Assembly (NCBI GenBank): GCA_029563035.1
Contig: JAKQTP010000059.1
Coordinates: 1-13,730 of the forward strand
Length of the DNA stretch: 13,730 nt
Source: an archaeon
GTDB taxonomy: Archaea; Iainarchaeota; Iainarchaeia; CSSED10-239
Direction: 5' to 3'
Below the pieces are notes generated by a model. It was not told the origin of the DNA and made no database searches. It worked only from the letters and a program-made list of their open reading frames with translations. The translations under genes and the position numbers were made by a program. Each line of letters opens with the position of its first letter. Position 1 is the first letter of the stretch. This document shows positions 1-8,265 of this stretch, piece by piece.

Positions 1-3000
1 TGTGTCAACCCCATCAGAAAAATCTAAAGATAATAAAGCCGCCAAAGATTGTTCGTTTAAGTCTATATTGTTTATAAAGCCATTTAGCCCCTCTAAAAAG
101 TTCATTTGTTGTTCTGGTTTTACTGTAGAAAGTGAGTCCCAAAACACATCTTGCACTCCTAAACCTAAATTTCTAAACACTCTTTTTATATTATTTCCAA
201 AGGCTTTTCCCATTGCATTTTTAGATATTAGACTATCTAATTGTTGAATTTTTTCACTAGAACCTTCAAATGCTTCAGAAAATTGTTGATTTAAAGAGTT
301 TTCAACATCTCTAGAAAAATTACCATTACTTATTAAATCTTTTGTTGCTTGTAATGAGCGTTTTGTAATTCCTGAAAAAATTTCATCTATTAAGTTACTT
401 TGTTGAGTTGATAGACCACTAAAAACTTGAACATATGAATTAGCAAAATCACGAAGCTCCAGCTCTTGAAATTTTGCCCACTCCTCGGCAACCTTTGTTT
501 CGTCAATATTTGGTAAAATAAATCCATCTGCTCCAAAATAAGAAGGGTTTAAGCTTTTAAATTTGCTTAGCGTTTTATTAAATTCATCTTTTGATTTTGC
601 GTAAGAACCTAATAAAAGTCTTAAATTTTCTGACATATCTAAGAAATCATCATCTTGCTTTACGTAGCTTTCTAGTGCTGAAATAAAATTACCTTCTGCT
701 TTACTTTCTTCCTTAAAAAGCTCTTTTTGACTTTTTGAAATTTCCCCCTCCGAAGGTCCTTTAGAAAAGTCTTTTTTGATAATTTCAACCACTTCTTGAT
801 ATCTTTTTTCTACTTCTTTTTTTGTTCCTGCATCATTTATTGCTGTTTTTAATTCTTCAAATGTTTTAACTTCGGTCGCCCAATTAAAATTTTCCTTCAC
901 AACTGCCAACATTTCATTAGAAATTGTTTCCATTTCAGACTCATAGAACATATCTTCAATAAATCTACCATTATATATAGAATTTTTCATTGATTTTGGT
1001 GGAGAAATTTTTTTCCTTTCTAAGAATTGTGCAATATTACTTTCCGTAGAGGCTGCTTTGAATAATGAGTCTTCTCTATTTACCCTTTTTGCACTGGCTT
1101 GTGCTATTTGTAAAGATAATAAATCGGATTGTGCTTTTTGATAAATTTCTTGCCGTCTCAACTCATTTGTATATTCTTTTGCAGTTTTTAAAACTTCATC
1201 CCAAGCATCACCTGTTTTTAATATTGGATTACCCAAATCATCATATGCTCCAACTAATTCTGGTAATATTTTTGACAGTTCAGTAGAAATTTCTTTTAGT
1301 CTTTCATTTTCATCAGCCGATTTAACTATTTTTCCAGCCAATTCTTCATACTCTTTTGCTAAAGAAGTTATCTTATTATAAGACTCCACTTGTTTATCTG
1401 CTGCATCACTTGCTGCTACAACTTCATTATTTACTTTTTTTAATGTTTCACCATATTTTTCTACAATATTCTTAACTTTAGCATATGAGTCAACCAATAA
1501 CTTATTTGTTTCTCTACTCTTTTCTAGGCTTTTTATATGCTTGGATATTACTAATGTTAAAGCGGCAAGCGCTGCAGTAACTGCTGCTATAATTAATCCA
1601 ATACCACCACTACCTGTAATAAAAGCCTTTAGAAAACTTACCCCTGCAGTAGTTCCCATTGTAGTTGCCGCTGCATTTATCAACGTTCCAACTTGAGAAA
1701 CAAGTGAAGTTAAGAGTGTAATTCCAACAGTTTTTAATACGGAACTTACTTCCCCACCACCAACTGCTGTAACAATTCCTGTAACCATAGCAGTACCAAG
1801 AGAACTTCCAATTGTTTTTAATGTCATTGCTAAAGTTTGACCCTGCATTTGAAGTGCCCTTTGTGCCGATGTTAATTGTTGCGTAATTGTTGTACCAAGA
1901 TTTGCATTCCCTTGAAATTGTGCTCTTAGATTTACAAATTCTTGCAGGGTACTTGCTGTAAATTGTTTTAGTGTGTTTTTAAACGGACTGTTTAATAGTG
2001 CTCTGTTCGCTGAGTCAGCGCTGGTTAAAACACTGTCTGAAAATGTATTAAAAATTTGACTCATTTGAGTATTGTCTATTTGAGTTCCTCGTGGTAAAAA
2101 TGCATTTGTTAAACGTTGTTGAATACCTGAATTAATTGTAGAAATATTTCCTTGTTTTTTATTTAACTCATTTATATATTGTTGAATAAAATCAGTTCTA
2201 TTTGCACTAGTTCTTAATGCTTTTGATACATCATTAGAAAAGGCAACTGAGAAAGGCGTAACATTTAACCCAGTTCCCATTGTATTAATCATATTTTGTA
2301 ATATTGCGGTGTATTGAGCACCAGTACCCACATTAGATTTAAACCCTTCTTTTATCTTTTCTGCTAAATTAAAACCAATAGTTCTAAGTCCATTTGAGCT
2401 TGCTCTTATACCTTCAACTATACTTAAAACTAATCTTTTTCCAACACTAATTCCAAAGAAAGCTAATACCGCCATTTGTGGCATAGAAAGTTTTGTTATT
2501 TTATCTAAAATATCTGACATAAAATCTAAAGAAAAACCAGCAACTTGTTTAATTGGCAAGTTCATCTTAAATTCTTCCCAAGATGTATTTAATCTATTTA
2601 TCTTAAAATATAAGGTGTCTTGATATTTGTCAAACTGATAACTAGCTTTTCCTGCTGAGGAATACGCTGCACCAATTAACTGTGTTAATCTTTCATGATT
2701 TGATAGTAATGCTAAAAATCTACTTTGTTGTCTACTACCTGCCGCTATTGTTGCAATATAACGTTTGGTCATAATGTCTAAATTACCCCATTTTGAGGAT
2801 AATTCAATAAATACATCATCTAAATCTCTAAACTCACCATTTGCATTCCTTAATGCAACATTTGCCGATTTTAAAGCATCTTCTATTCTATTTATAGATA
2901 TAGCCTCACCCTCTGAATCAACAGTTATTGATGGGTCTTTTGAAACTTCTTGAAAACGTGCTATAACGGCTTTCATAGCTGAACCTAAGTTTTCAGGCGA

Positions 3001-4647
3001 CTCTCTAGTTGTTTCTATCATTTGCGTTAAGAATGCAGATGTTGTTTCAAATTCCATTCCACTTTCTTTAGCAATTGAGGCTGTTTTTGACATAGCATAA
3101 GAAATTTCTCTTACGTCAGCAGCTGCTTTTGCGGCAAGTTCTGAATAAACGTCTGTTACTCTTCCTGCATCCGCCATTTCTAGCTTAAATCCACGAATTG
3201 CCCCTGTCATCAAGTCAGTTGTTTGTTGGAAACCTAAACCTGATAATGTTGCCAATTTCATAGTCTCGGCTGTTACTTCCATAACCTCATTCGTGTCTAA
3301 GCCTTGCTGATAGAATAAAGCAGAACTTTCTATTACAGATAGAGTGGATGCACCATATTTTTTAGACATTTCCGCATATTCTGAATACTGTTGCCACATA
3401 CTTTCAAGACTTCTTGAAGTAACCATTGCTATACTTGCAAAACCTTCATCAAGTTTTTTAATAGTTTCCCATGTTTCTTCAATTTGTTTTCTACCAAAAG
3501 TCCAAAGTGTAAAAACAGAAGCAAATGTTTTTAGCCTGTTACCTAAATCATTAAATACCGCATTCATTCTTTCAGTCTTTTTAATATGTTCATCCGCCGC
3601 TTTGGTCTGCGAATTTAATTCTCTAGTTAAAGACTCAAAAGAACCAGTAGCAATATCAACCGAACTAACTATTTGACTATGAGTCGCCCCAGTCATTGTA
3701 TCAGCCATATCTTGGAAAGCTTGTCTATTGTTATTTATCGCAACTTCTTGTTGCTGAATTTCTTCTGTAATGGTATTTGGCAAATTAACTATCCTTTGAA
3801 AAGCTTCTAATTGTCCTTCCATGTTTGTAAAAGAACCAACGAAACTTTGTAAATTACCAACTCTTGTTGTTAAATCTCCACCACTTAATATATTAGATGG
3901 TAAAGCACCTGTATTTTCCCTTTCGTATTGCTGTATTAATTTACCAGCTTTATTTTTCCAGCCAGCCATTCCAGAATTTTGAATTTGAGCAATTTCTTCA
4001 GTTAGTTTTTTTATTTTTTCAAATTCCTGTTTAGCTTTTAATAGCCCTTCTGGGGTATCAATATCTATATTGAGTCTTTGCCCCAAATCACTAAATTCCT
4101 TAGAAACTGGAATAGTTTTTATCATTTCCTTTAATTTTACTGCATAAACTGTAGGGTCAAATAAAGACCTTGCCAATTCTGATGCCATTGATTTAGATAC
4201 ATTTAATTTTGTCCCACCTGTATCAATAATTCTACTTTTTAATACATCTTTATTTCTAAGTTTATCTATTTCTTTATTAGCATCTTCTATTTGTCTTGTT
4301 AGTCCGTCTAAACCTGCTCTTTTGCCAATATCAGAAACTTCAATATCTTCTAAATTAACTTTTGTTCTTTTTATACTTTCAGTTAAATTATTAAAATTAT
4401 TTAATAAGCTTTTTATTTCCGCATTAAATCTTGCTGTATCTTCTGAACTTTTGAAGCCTTTTGAGATACTTTTTTCAATGGTTTCAGCACTTCTTTCTAC
4501 ACGTTCCATTTCACGTCTAAATTTTTGAGCAAAACCATCTTTTATATCTTGTCCTTTTAGGGCGTTTTTTATAAGGTCAAGACTTTTTAGTATGTCTTTG
4601 ACATCAAATTTTCCTTCTAAACTTATCTGTTGTACTTTTTTCTTCAT
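1..4647 (-). CDS. Phage tail tape measure protein (C-terminus beyond left edge)
   Basis: This protein sets tail length, occupies the tail tube lumen and usually helps pass DNA through the host membrane. The frame is open from an ATG at 4647 to base 1 with no stop, giving 1549 codons so far; the C-terminus lies outside the window. GGGAGG sits 5 bases before the ATG, which fixes the start. Residues 1-370 are charged and helix-rich with coiled-coil character. Residues about 370-570 look like the TP901-type tape measure core: a 'YGAS..SVIESSALFYQQGL' stretch near 431-450, then 'GLGFQQTTDLMTGAIRGF', 'YAMSKTASIAKESGMEF' and 'SAMKAVIARFQEV'. Hydrophobic stretches lie at about 721-745 and 950-1035; the latter is rich in Gly, Ala, Thr and Val and could cross a membrane. 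A Lys/Glu-rich coiled coil follows at about 1035-1110. The length is typical of long-tailed phages. It is the last gene of the visible operon, 10 bases after the nuclease-like gene. The family call is firm; whether the missing end carries a lytic domain is unknown. Confidence 0.93.
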   Translation of the reverse strand, partial: MKKKVQQISLEGKFDVKDILKSLDLIKNALKGQDIKDGFAQKFRREMERVERSAETIEKSISKGFKSSEDTARFNAEIKSLLNNFNNLTESIKRTKVNLEDIEVSDIGKRAGLDGLTRQIEDANKEIDKLRNKDVLKSRIIDTGGTKLNVSKSMASELARSLFDPTVYAVKLKEMIKTIPVSKEFSDLGQRLNIDIDTPEGLLKAKQEFEKIKKLTEEIAQIQNSGMAGWKNKAGKLIQQYERENTGALPSNILSGGDLTTRVGNLQSFVGSFTNMEGQLEAFQRIVNLPNTITEEIQQQEVAINNNRQAFQDMADTMTGATHSQIVSSVDIATGSFESLTRELNSQTKAADEHIKKTERMNAVFNDLGNRLKTFASVFTLWTFGRKQIEETWETIKKLDEGFASIAMVTSRSLESMWQQYSEYAEMSKKYGASTLSVIESSALFYQQGLDTNEVMEVTAETMKLATLSGLGFQQTTDLMTGAIRGFKLEMADAGRVTDVYSELAAKAAADVREISYAMSKTASIAKESGMEFETTSAFLTQMIETTRESPENLGSAMKAVIARFQEVSKDPSITVDSEGEAISINRIEDALKSANVALRNANGEFRDLDDVFIELSSKWGNLDIMTKRYIATIAAGSRQQSRFLALLSNHERLTQLIGAAYSSAGKASYQFDKYQDTLYFKINRLNTSWEEFKMNLPIKQVAGFSLDFMSDILDKITKLSMPQMAVLAFFGISVGKRLVLSIVEGIRASSNGLRTIGFNLAEKIKEGFKSNVGTGAQYTAILQNMINTMGTGLNVTPFSVAFSNDVSKALRTSANRTDFIQQYINELNKKQGNISTINSGIQQRLTNAFLPRGTQIDNTQMSQIFNTFSDSVLTSADSANRALLNSPFKNTLKQFTASTLQEFVNLRAQFQGNANLGTTITQQLTSAQRALQMQGQTLAMTLKTIGSSLGTAMVTGIVTAVGGGEVSSVLKTVGITLLTSLVSQVGTLINAAATTMGTTAGVSFLKAFITGSGGIGLIIAAVTAALAALTLVISKHIKSLEKSRETNKLLVDSYAKVKNIVEKYGETLKKVNNEVVAASDAADKQVESYNKITSLAKEYEELAGKIVKSADENERLKEISTELSKILPELVGAYDDLGNPILKTGDAWDEVLKTAKEYTNELRRQEIYQKAQSDLLSLQIAQASAKRVNREDSLFKAASTESNIAQFLERKKISPPKSMKNSIYNGRFIEDMFYESEMETISNEMLAVVKENFNWATEVKTFEELKTAINDAGTKKEVEKRYQEVVEIIKKDFSKGPSEGEISKSQKELFKEESKAEGNFISALESYVKQDDDFLDMSENLRLLLGSYAKSKDEFNKTLSKFKSLNPSYFGADGFILPNIDETKVAEEWAKFQELELRDFANSYVQVFSGLSTQQSNLIDEIFSGITKRSLQATKDLISNGNFSRDVENSLNQQFSEAFEGSSEKIQQLDSLISKNAMGKAFGNNIKRVFRNLGLGVQDVFWDSLSTVKPEQQMNFLEGLNGFINNIDLNEQSLAALLSLDFSDGVDT

Positions 4648-4660
4648 ATTTACCTCCCTA
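4648..4660 (-). promoter_or_regulatory. Stop codon fused to Shine-Dalgarno of the tape measure gene
   Basis: On the minus strand this reads TAGGGAGGTAAAT followed by ATG. The TAG stop of the upstream gene supplies the first base of the GGGAGG ribosome binding site, and the spacing to the start is 5 bases. This settles the tape measure start at 4647 and implies that ribosomes finishing the upstream gene can restart here. Confidence 0.75.
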
Positions 4661-6232
4661 AACTAGACTTAAGATTTTATTCATCGCCGCCTGAGCGGTT
4701 CTAAAAGAAAAGTTAGCCTTTTTATAAATTGTTTTACCAATATTGATACCTTCTGGGAATAGTCTATCATTTAACTGTTGTGTTCGATTTGCCTTTAAAA
4801 GATTATTGGAAAAGTTATTTCTATTATTTATTACAATGGCATTTTGATATCTTTCTAATATTAATGATAAAGGAACTATTTTATCTTGTACAAATAGAAA
4901 GTCTACTTCATCCTGTTTTGAACGTCCACCTAAAAATAATGCCGACATTCTTTTTAAATCTTCTAAAAAAGCTTCCATTTCTAAAAAGCTTTCATTAGAT
5001 GAAATCATTTGAAAAACGGTATTTGAATACCAATATTTAAATGCAGGTGATTGTAGATACTTAGCAAAATTTGCCGAACCACTTTGTTTTCCTAACCAGT
5101 CTTTATTGGTTAATGCGGAAAACCCACCTTTATGAAATTCTAAATTTGTTGTTGTATAATTTTTTGCCGAAAAGTTTATTTGCTTTTGCACTTTGTTTTT
5201 TCCTGTACCAAAAGAATAGTCCCAAACAAAGTCAATCTTTTGTTGCTTACCCCTTATTCTTTTTGTTCCAATAGTTTTACCTTTTATCTTTAAACTACTA
5301 CTTGAAGTTCCTTTCTCAAGTGCTTTTGTTAACTCATAAGATAAATTATCTGCTAAATTATCACCAAGTTGTTGTTCGTAAGCATCACCTTTTTCTTTTG
5401 ATGATAAGCCCTCCTTAGAAGCTTTGAAGTCAAATAAGTTAACCAATCCACTATCTAAATATTTATCTTTAAATAGTTTACGTTCTTTAAAAATTATTCC
5501 TATTTCATTAAAAGAATTTTTTATTTCCTTTTCAATTTTTGATTTAGCATTATATTGACCTTTGTTAGTCTGTGCTAAGTAAGTTATAGCACCTGATAAA
5601 CGTTTTATATATGTTTTTAATAATGTTTGTTCAATTTCTGCGTTTGCAGAACCTACTTGACTTTGTATTTGAGATAAAACTTTTGTTAATCCTTGTATAA
5701 TAAGTTCTAAATCCTCAGGGTTCGTTTTTAAAATATTTAACATAGCTATTAAAGATATGCTATTAAAAGAAAAATTCTCATTTAAAAAAACTTGATTAAA
5801 TATATCTTCTATTCCTTTTAAAAGTGTTTGTTCAAAGAGAGTTTCTTCCTCTTTATCTATTGTACTTCCAACTTTTAAATAATTTGATAAAAAACGGCAA
5901 GACTCTTCAAGTGTTTGTGGCTCTTCTGTCTTTAATATTTTAGCAACTTTTTTTGCCAATGGAATTATTTTTCTTTGCTCTTTTTGCTTTTGACCTTGTA
6001 CAGTTGCCATAAATCCAGATTTTGAGAATTTATTTGATAATTTGCTTTGATATGAAATATCATTCTCTTTAAAATGCCTTTCAAATTGTCTATGTACATA
6101 AGTTTCAGGTAAAGCCAGTTTTTTCTTTACTCCATAACTACCATCAGGGTATTTATCAAATAGAAATCTTCGGTATTCTCTCCAGCCACAATTTTTATCC
6201 CAACTATTTGCTATTATTAACTCTTTAGACAT
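4658..6232 (-). CDS. Phage protein with candidate PD-(D/E)XK-like nuclease region
   Basis: This is 524 residues from the ATG at 6232. I do not recognise the full-length protein. Residues about 280-360 have the order expected of a PD-(D/E)XK fold: an acidic helix ('GDAYEQQLGDNL', Glu286), then 'KIDFVWDY' with Asp334, then a strand 'INFSAKNY' with Lys357. In the last motif a Ser stands where Glu or Gln is usual, so catalysis is uncertain. The C-terminal part has 'EVDFLFVQDKIVPLSLIL' near 441-458, a small strand-turn-helix that I believe recurs in related phage proteins. The middle (about 100-250) is mostly helical with a charged, coiled-coil-like character. No signal peptide or membrane segment is seen. 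It overlaps the end of the preceding gene by 8 bases and ends 10 bases before the tape measure gene, so it is probably co-translated with tail genes and may be a virion or tail assembly protein. Alternative in-frame starts are a TTG at 6241, with AGGTGA 5 bases upstream, and a GTG at 6250. The nuclease label is a hypothesis. Confidence 0.85.
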   Translation of the reverse strand: MSKELIIANSWDKNCGWREYRRFLFDKYPDGSYGVKKKLALPETYVHRQFERHFKENDISYQSKLSNKFSKSGFMATVQGQKQKEQRKIIPLAKKVAKILKTEEPQTLEESCRFLSNYLKVGSTIDKEEETLFEQTLLKGIEDIFNQVFLNENFSFNSISLIAMLNILKTNPEDLELIIQGLTKVLSQIQSQVGSANAEIEQTLLKTYIKRLSGAITYLAQTNKGQYNAKSKIEKEIKNSFNEIGIIFKERKLFKDKYLDSGLVNLFDFKASKEGLSSKEKGDAYEQQLGDNLADNLSYELTKALEKGTSSSSLKIKGKTIGTKRIRGKQQKIDFVWDYSFGTGKNKVQKQINFSAKNYTTTNLEFHKGGFSALTNKDWLGKQSGSANFAKYLQSPAFKYWYSNTVFQMISSNESFLEMEAFLEDLKRMSALFLGGRSKQDEVDFLFVQDKIVPLSLILERYQNAIVINNRNNFSNNLLKANRTQQLNDRLFPEGINIGKTIYKKANFSFRTAQAAMNKILSLV

Positions 6233-6252
6233 AAGGTTCAATAGTATCACCT
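6225..6252 (-). promoter_or_regulatory. Overlapping stop/start with ambiguous translation start
   Basis: The end of the upstream gene reads AGGTGA, 14 bases, ATGTCTAA, so its TAA stop overlaps the ATG of the next gene by 8 bases. AGGTGA is too far from the ATG for ideal spacing but is 5 bases from an in-frame TTG at 6241. The start may therefore be the TTG, or the ATG reached through translational coupling. The same AGGTGA word serves as the ribosome binding site of the gene starting at 8257. Confidence 0.5.
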
Positions 6253-7049
6253 ACCAAAAAAGTTAATTTATTAGAATATTTTTTATTATCATTTTCATCA
6301 GCCAATGCAGTAAACTCAAAATCATAACTTGTAAAATTATTATCTGCACCAAGTTGATAACTCAAACTAGGACGAATTATTGCTTTTGGAAATTCAATAA
6401 CACAAGATGATTTAAGTTTGGTTTGTTCATCTATATAAACAATTTCCCCCAAAATTTTAAAAAACATAGTATCACCTTTTGATAGCGTATAAAGAGTTTT
6501 CTTAACATCTTTTTCAAAAGAATAATAAACTATTACATCTAAATTTGCTGTTTCAAATGTTATAACTTTTCCATCTTGACTAATTGGTGATAATCTATTC
6601 ATATCTAAATCATAGCAAAAAACATTTTGATAAAAATTCTTTTCTATTTTTTTTGTTATTGTTTTATCATCATTACCTATATATAAATCACCTATATCTC
6701 CTAAAGGCGTTTCTTTTAGTGTAATTTGAAAAAGCTCATTTGTTTTTAGAACTTCTCTTTTTGCAACTGGAATTTTTTCTATATTGTCTTGTACATTTAG
6801 ATTTTGATGGAATATTTGTAATTCTTTTGTACTTACAATTCCCTTATTTATTCTAAAAGTGGTATCTTTGGTAAAATCCCAATATACGTTTCCACCGTTA
6901 CTATTAGTCGTTTCCAAGTTTTGAAAATTTGGTGTAAGACTTGAAAAATCAGCTTTTTCTAAAAATAGAACAGGTTCTCCTTTTTCATATTTATCTGTTT
7001 TTTGATAAGATAATAAATGTATATTATATATTTCTTTAAAAGTAAACAT
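6225..7049 (-). CDS. Divergent tail-tube-like structural paralog (shortest member)
   Basis: 274 residues, the shortest and one of the most divergent of five related proteins in the window. The N-terminal half (about 26-80) retains 'GEPVLFLEKADF', then 'NGGNVYWDFTKDTTFRI' and an 'INKGIVSTKEL' segment at the place where relatives have 'QDAL.S..S'. The C-terminal half (about 205-252) has 'CVIEFPKAIIRPSLSYQLGA' followed by 'YDFEFTAL', matching the 'FPK...FDF' half of the relatives. The region between the halves is mostly unique. No signal peptide or membrane helix is present. The ATG at 7049 follows AGGAGG with a long 11-base spacer, and a strong hairpin lies just upstream, so this gene may be translated or transcribed less than its neighbours. 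Its last 8 bases overlap the following gene. The role is inferred to be a low-copy tail component such as a tube terminator, completion or hub protein. Family membership is visible in the sequence; the role is not proven. Confidence 0.88.
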   Translation of the reverse strand: MFTFKEIYNIHLLSYQKTDKYEKGEPVLFLEKADFSSLTPNFQNLETTNSNGGNVYWDFTKDTTFRINKGIVSTKELQIFHQNLNVQDNIEKIPVAKREVLKTNELFQITLKETPLGDIGDLYIGNDDKTITKKIEKNFYQNVFCYDLDMNRLSPISQDGKVITFETANLDVIVYYSFEKDVKKTLYTLSKGDTMFFKILGEIVYIDEQTKLKSSCVIEFPKAIIRPSLSYQLGADNNFTSYDFEFTALADENDNKKYSNKLTFLVGDTIEPYV

Positions 7050-7075
7050 AACTATAATACCCTCCTATAAAAATG

Positions 7076-7098
7076 CCCACCATTAGATAAATGGTGGG
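7076..7098 (-). terminator. Intergenic hairpin, possible leaky terminator or processing site
   Basis: In the minus-strand transcript this is CCCACCAUU, loop UAUCU, AAUGGUGGG: a perfect 9-bp stem with a 5-base loop, followed by CA and then five U. It lies in the only intergenic gap longer than about 12 bases, between the gene ending at 7106 and the ribosome binding site at 7061-7066. The U-run is short and offset by two bases, so termination is probably partial at best. RNA processing or 3'-end protection of the upstream message are alternatives. Confidence 0.5.
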
Positions 7099-7105
7099 TT
7101 TAGTT

Positions 7106-8257
7106 TTACAACTCTAAGTTCTCTTCTAATTCTACATTTAGAGTAGAGAATGTGTTGTAATTCTCTATAAGTTTGGTTTTTATTACGTTATCTTTCTGTT
7201 CATAAAATACTATTTTATATAAAGGCGTGTTATTTGCCAAAATTGGCTCTGCTGTAAAAGAAAATAAAGCAGGCTCTTTATTACTAAAAGGAGAGTTCTC
7301 GGCGTATATTTTCATTTCAGGGAAAATAACTTGAAATTGTCGCCCATCTGTTGTTTCACCAGTTCCAATTAAAGAATAAATTTCGTTGTTTGGTTGAATT
7401 GTAAAAGTATACTCATCTGCCAGTTTTTCAAATGGAACAGGTTGATATATTCTTTTCTTTATATAATATTTTTGCCCTTTTGGAACTATTATATTTTCTT
7501 CATCAGATGAATATATATTAAAATTTTTATCTAAATATAAAGTATATTCTAAATCTTCCATTTGTTGTGAAATTAAAAAGTTCTCGTTTTGTTCAGAATT
7601 TTTTATTATTATTTCGTTATTTGAAAAGTTTTGTTCTATTAATTCTAAATATTTTTTTTCCACTTTTTGACTGGTTGTTTCAAAAAGCTTATTTGAAAGT
7701 GGCTCTAAAGCTTGCAATAATTCGCTTTCTATTGCGGAATATTGAACATTAAAATTTACTAATGTTTCTGGTCTATTGTAATATCTTTTTAATAGTGTTC
7801 GAGAATTTTCTTTTGAATAGTCACCTAGAAAATAATTTTCCTCATATACCTGTTCCGCCTTTTGAAATAATATAGATATTTCATCTTGAGTTAATTTTGG
7901 TGAAGGTTTTGCTTTGGTTGTATAATTTTTTTCGCCATATTCATTTGCGGTAAGACACTTTATGTATAGTGATAAATGTGTTGATATTAAATTTTTTTTA
8001 TTTTGAGAGTTATAAAATAAAAAACTTTCATCTGACAATAAGCCCTCCTCAAAAGTTAATTGATAATTTTCGCCAAAAACTTGACTCCCTATTTTTGTGT
8101 TATTATAACTACCAGAATAGACTTTTTTTGTTGAAACTTTTTTTAAATCAGTTACTTTTAAATGGTCTAAGTGTAGATAAGGGATAAAAAATATTTTATC
8201 CCCTATTAATTGTTTTTGTGAAAGTGTTATATTGTATAAATTTTTTAAATTATACAT
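7106..8257 (-). CDS. Divergent tail-tube-like structural paralog
   Basis: 383 residues, related at low similarity to the other A-like proteins. The N-terminal half (about 22-82) has 'FFIPYLHLDHLKVTDLKKV', aligning with 'YVPYLFIETAKAS' and 'YLPFLFLDTLKMY' of its relatives, and 'LTFEEGLLSDESF' where they have 'QDAL.S..S'. The C-terminal half (about 238-340) has 'YTLYLDKNFNIYS' (relatives: 'YLNPDTMQPYN'), a 'KGQKYYIKK' segment, then 'RQFQVIFPEMKIYAENSPF' and 'EPALFSF'. A helical, Lys/Glu-rich insert of about 155 residues separates the halves. No signal peptide or membrane helix is seen. The ATG at 8257 has AGGTGA 4 bases upstream, overlapping the TAG stop of the preceding gene, so translation is probably coupled. 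A long hairpin lies inside codons 18-27. It is probably a minor structural protein of the tail; the exact role is unknown. Confidence 0.88.
   Translation of the reverse strand: MYNLKNLYNITLSQKQLIGDKIFFIPYLHLDHLKVTDLKKVSTKKVYSGSYNNTKIGSQVFGENYQLTFEEGLLSDESFLFYNSQNKKNLISTHLSLYIKCLTANEYGEKNYTTKAKPSPKLTQDEISILFQKAEQVYEENYFLGDYSKENSRTLLKRYYNRPETLVNFNVQYSAIESELLQALEPLSNKLFETTSQKVEKKYLELIEQNFSNNEIIIKNSEQNENFLISQQMEDLEYTLYLDKNFNIYSSDEENIIVPKGQKYYIKKRIYQPVPFEKLADEYTFTIQPNNEIYSLIGTGETTDGRQFQVIFPEMKIYAENSPFSNKEPALFSFTAEPILANNTPLYKIVFYEQKDNVIKTKLIENYNTFSTLNVELEENLEL
8177..8206 (-). other. mRNA hairpin within codons 18-27 of the structural gene
   Basis: The minus-strand RNA can form a 13-bp stem (AUAGGGGAUAAAA with UUUUAUCCCUUAU, one G-U pair) closed by the 4-base loop UAUU. 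It begins 52 bases after the start codon. The arms are in codon register: Ile18 pairs with Tyr27, Gly19 with Pro26, Asp20 with Ile25 and Lys21 with Phe24. Hairpins occur at the equivalent position in two paralogs. The function is unknown; there is no U-tract, so it is not a terminator. Confidence 0.5.
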
Positions 8258-8265
8258 TATATCAC

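Noticed and set aside
2..247. Plus-strand open frame at the left edge
   Set aside because: The tape measure frame is open on the other strand right through this stretch, and no ribosome binding site or recognisable protein is present.
3344..3676. Plus-strand open frame of 110 codons opposite the tape measure gene
   Set aside because: It lies antisense to the conserved tape measure core, has no start signal, and its protein is a Ser/Leu-rich shadow.
4645..6232. Programmed frameshift or chaperone pair upstream of the tape measure
   Set aside because: The gene before the tape measure is a single long frame ending in an ordinary TAG with its own downstream ribosome binding site. I found no convincing slippery sequence with an overlapping second frame.
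8177..8206. Intragenic hairpin as a transcription terminator
   Set aside because: No U-tract follows the stem in the transcript and it lies inside a conserved coding segment, so it is reported only as a possible RNA structure.
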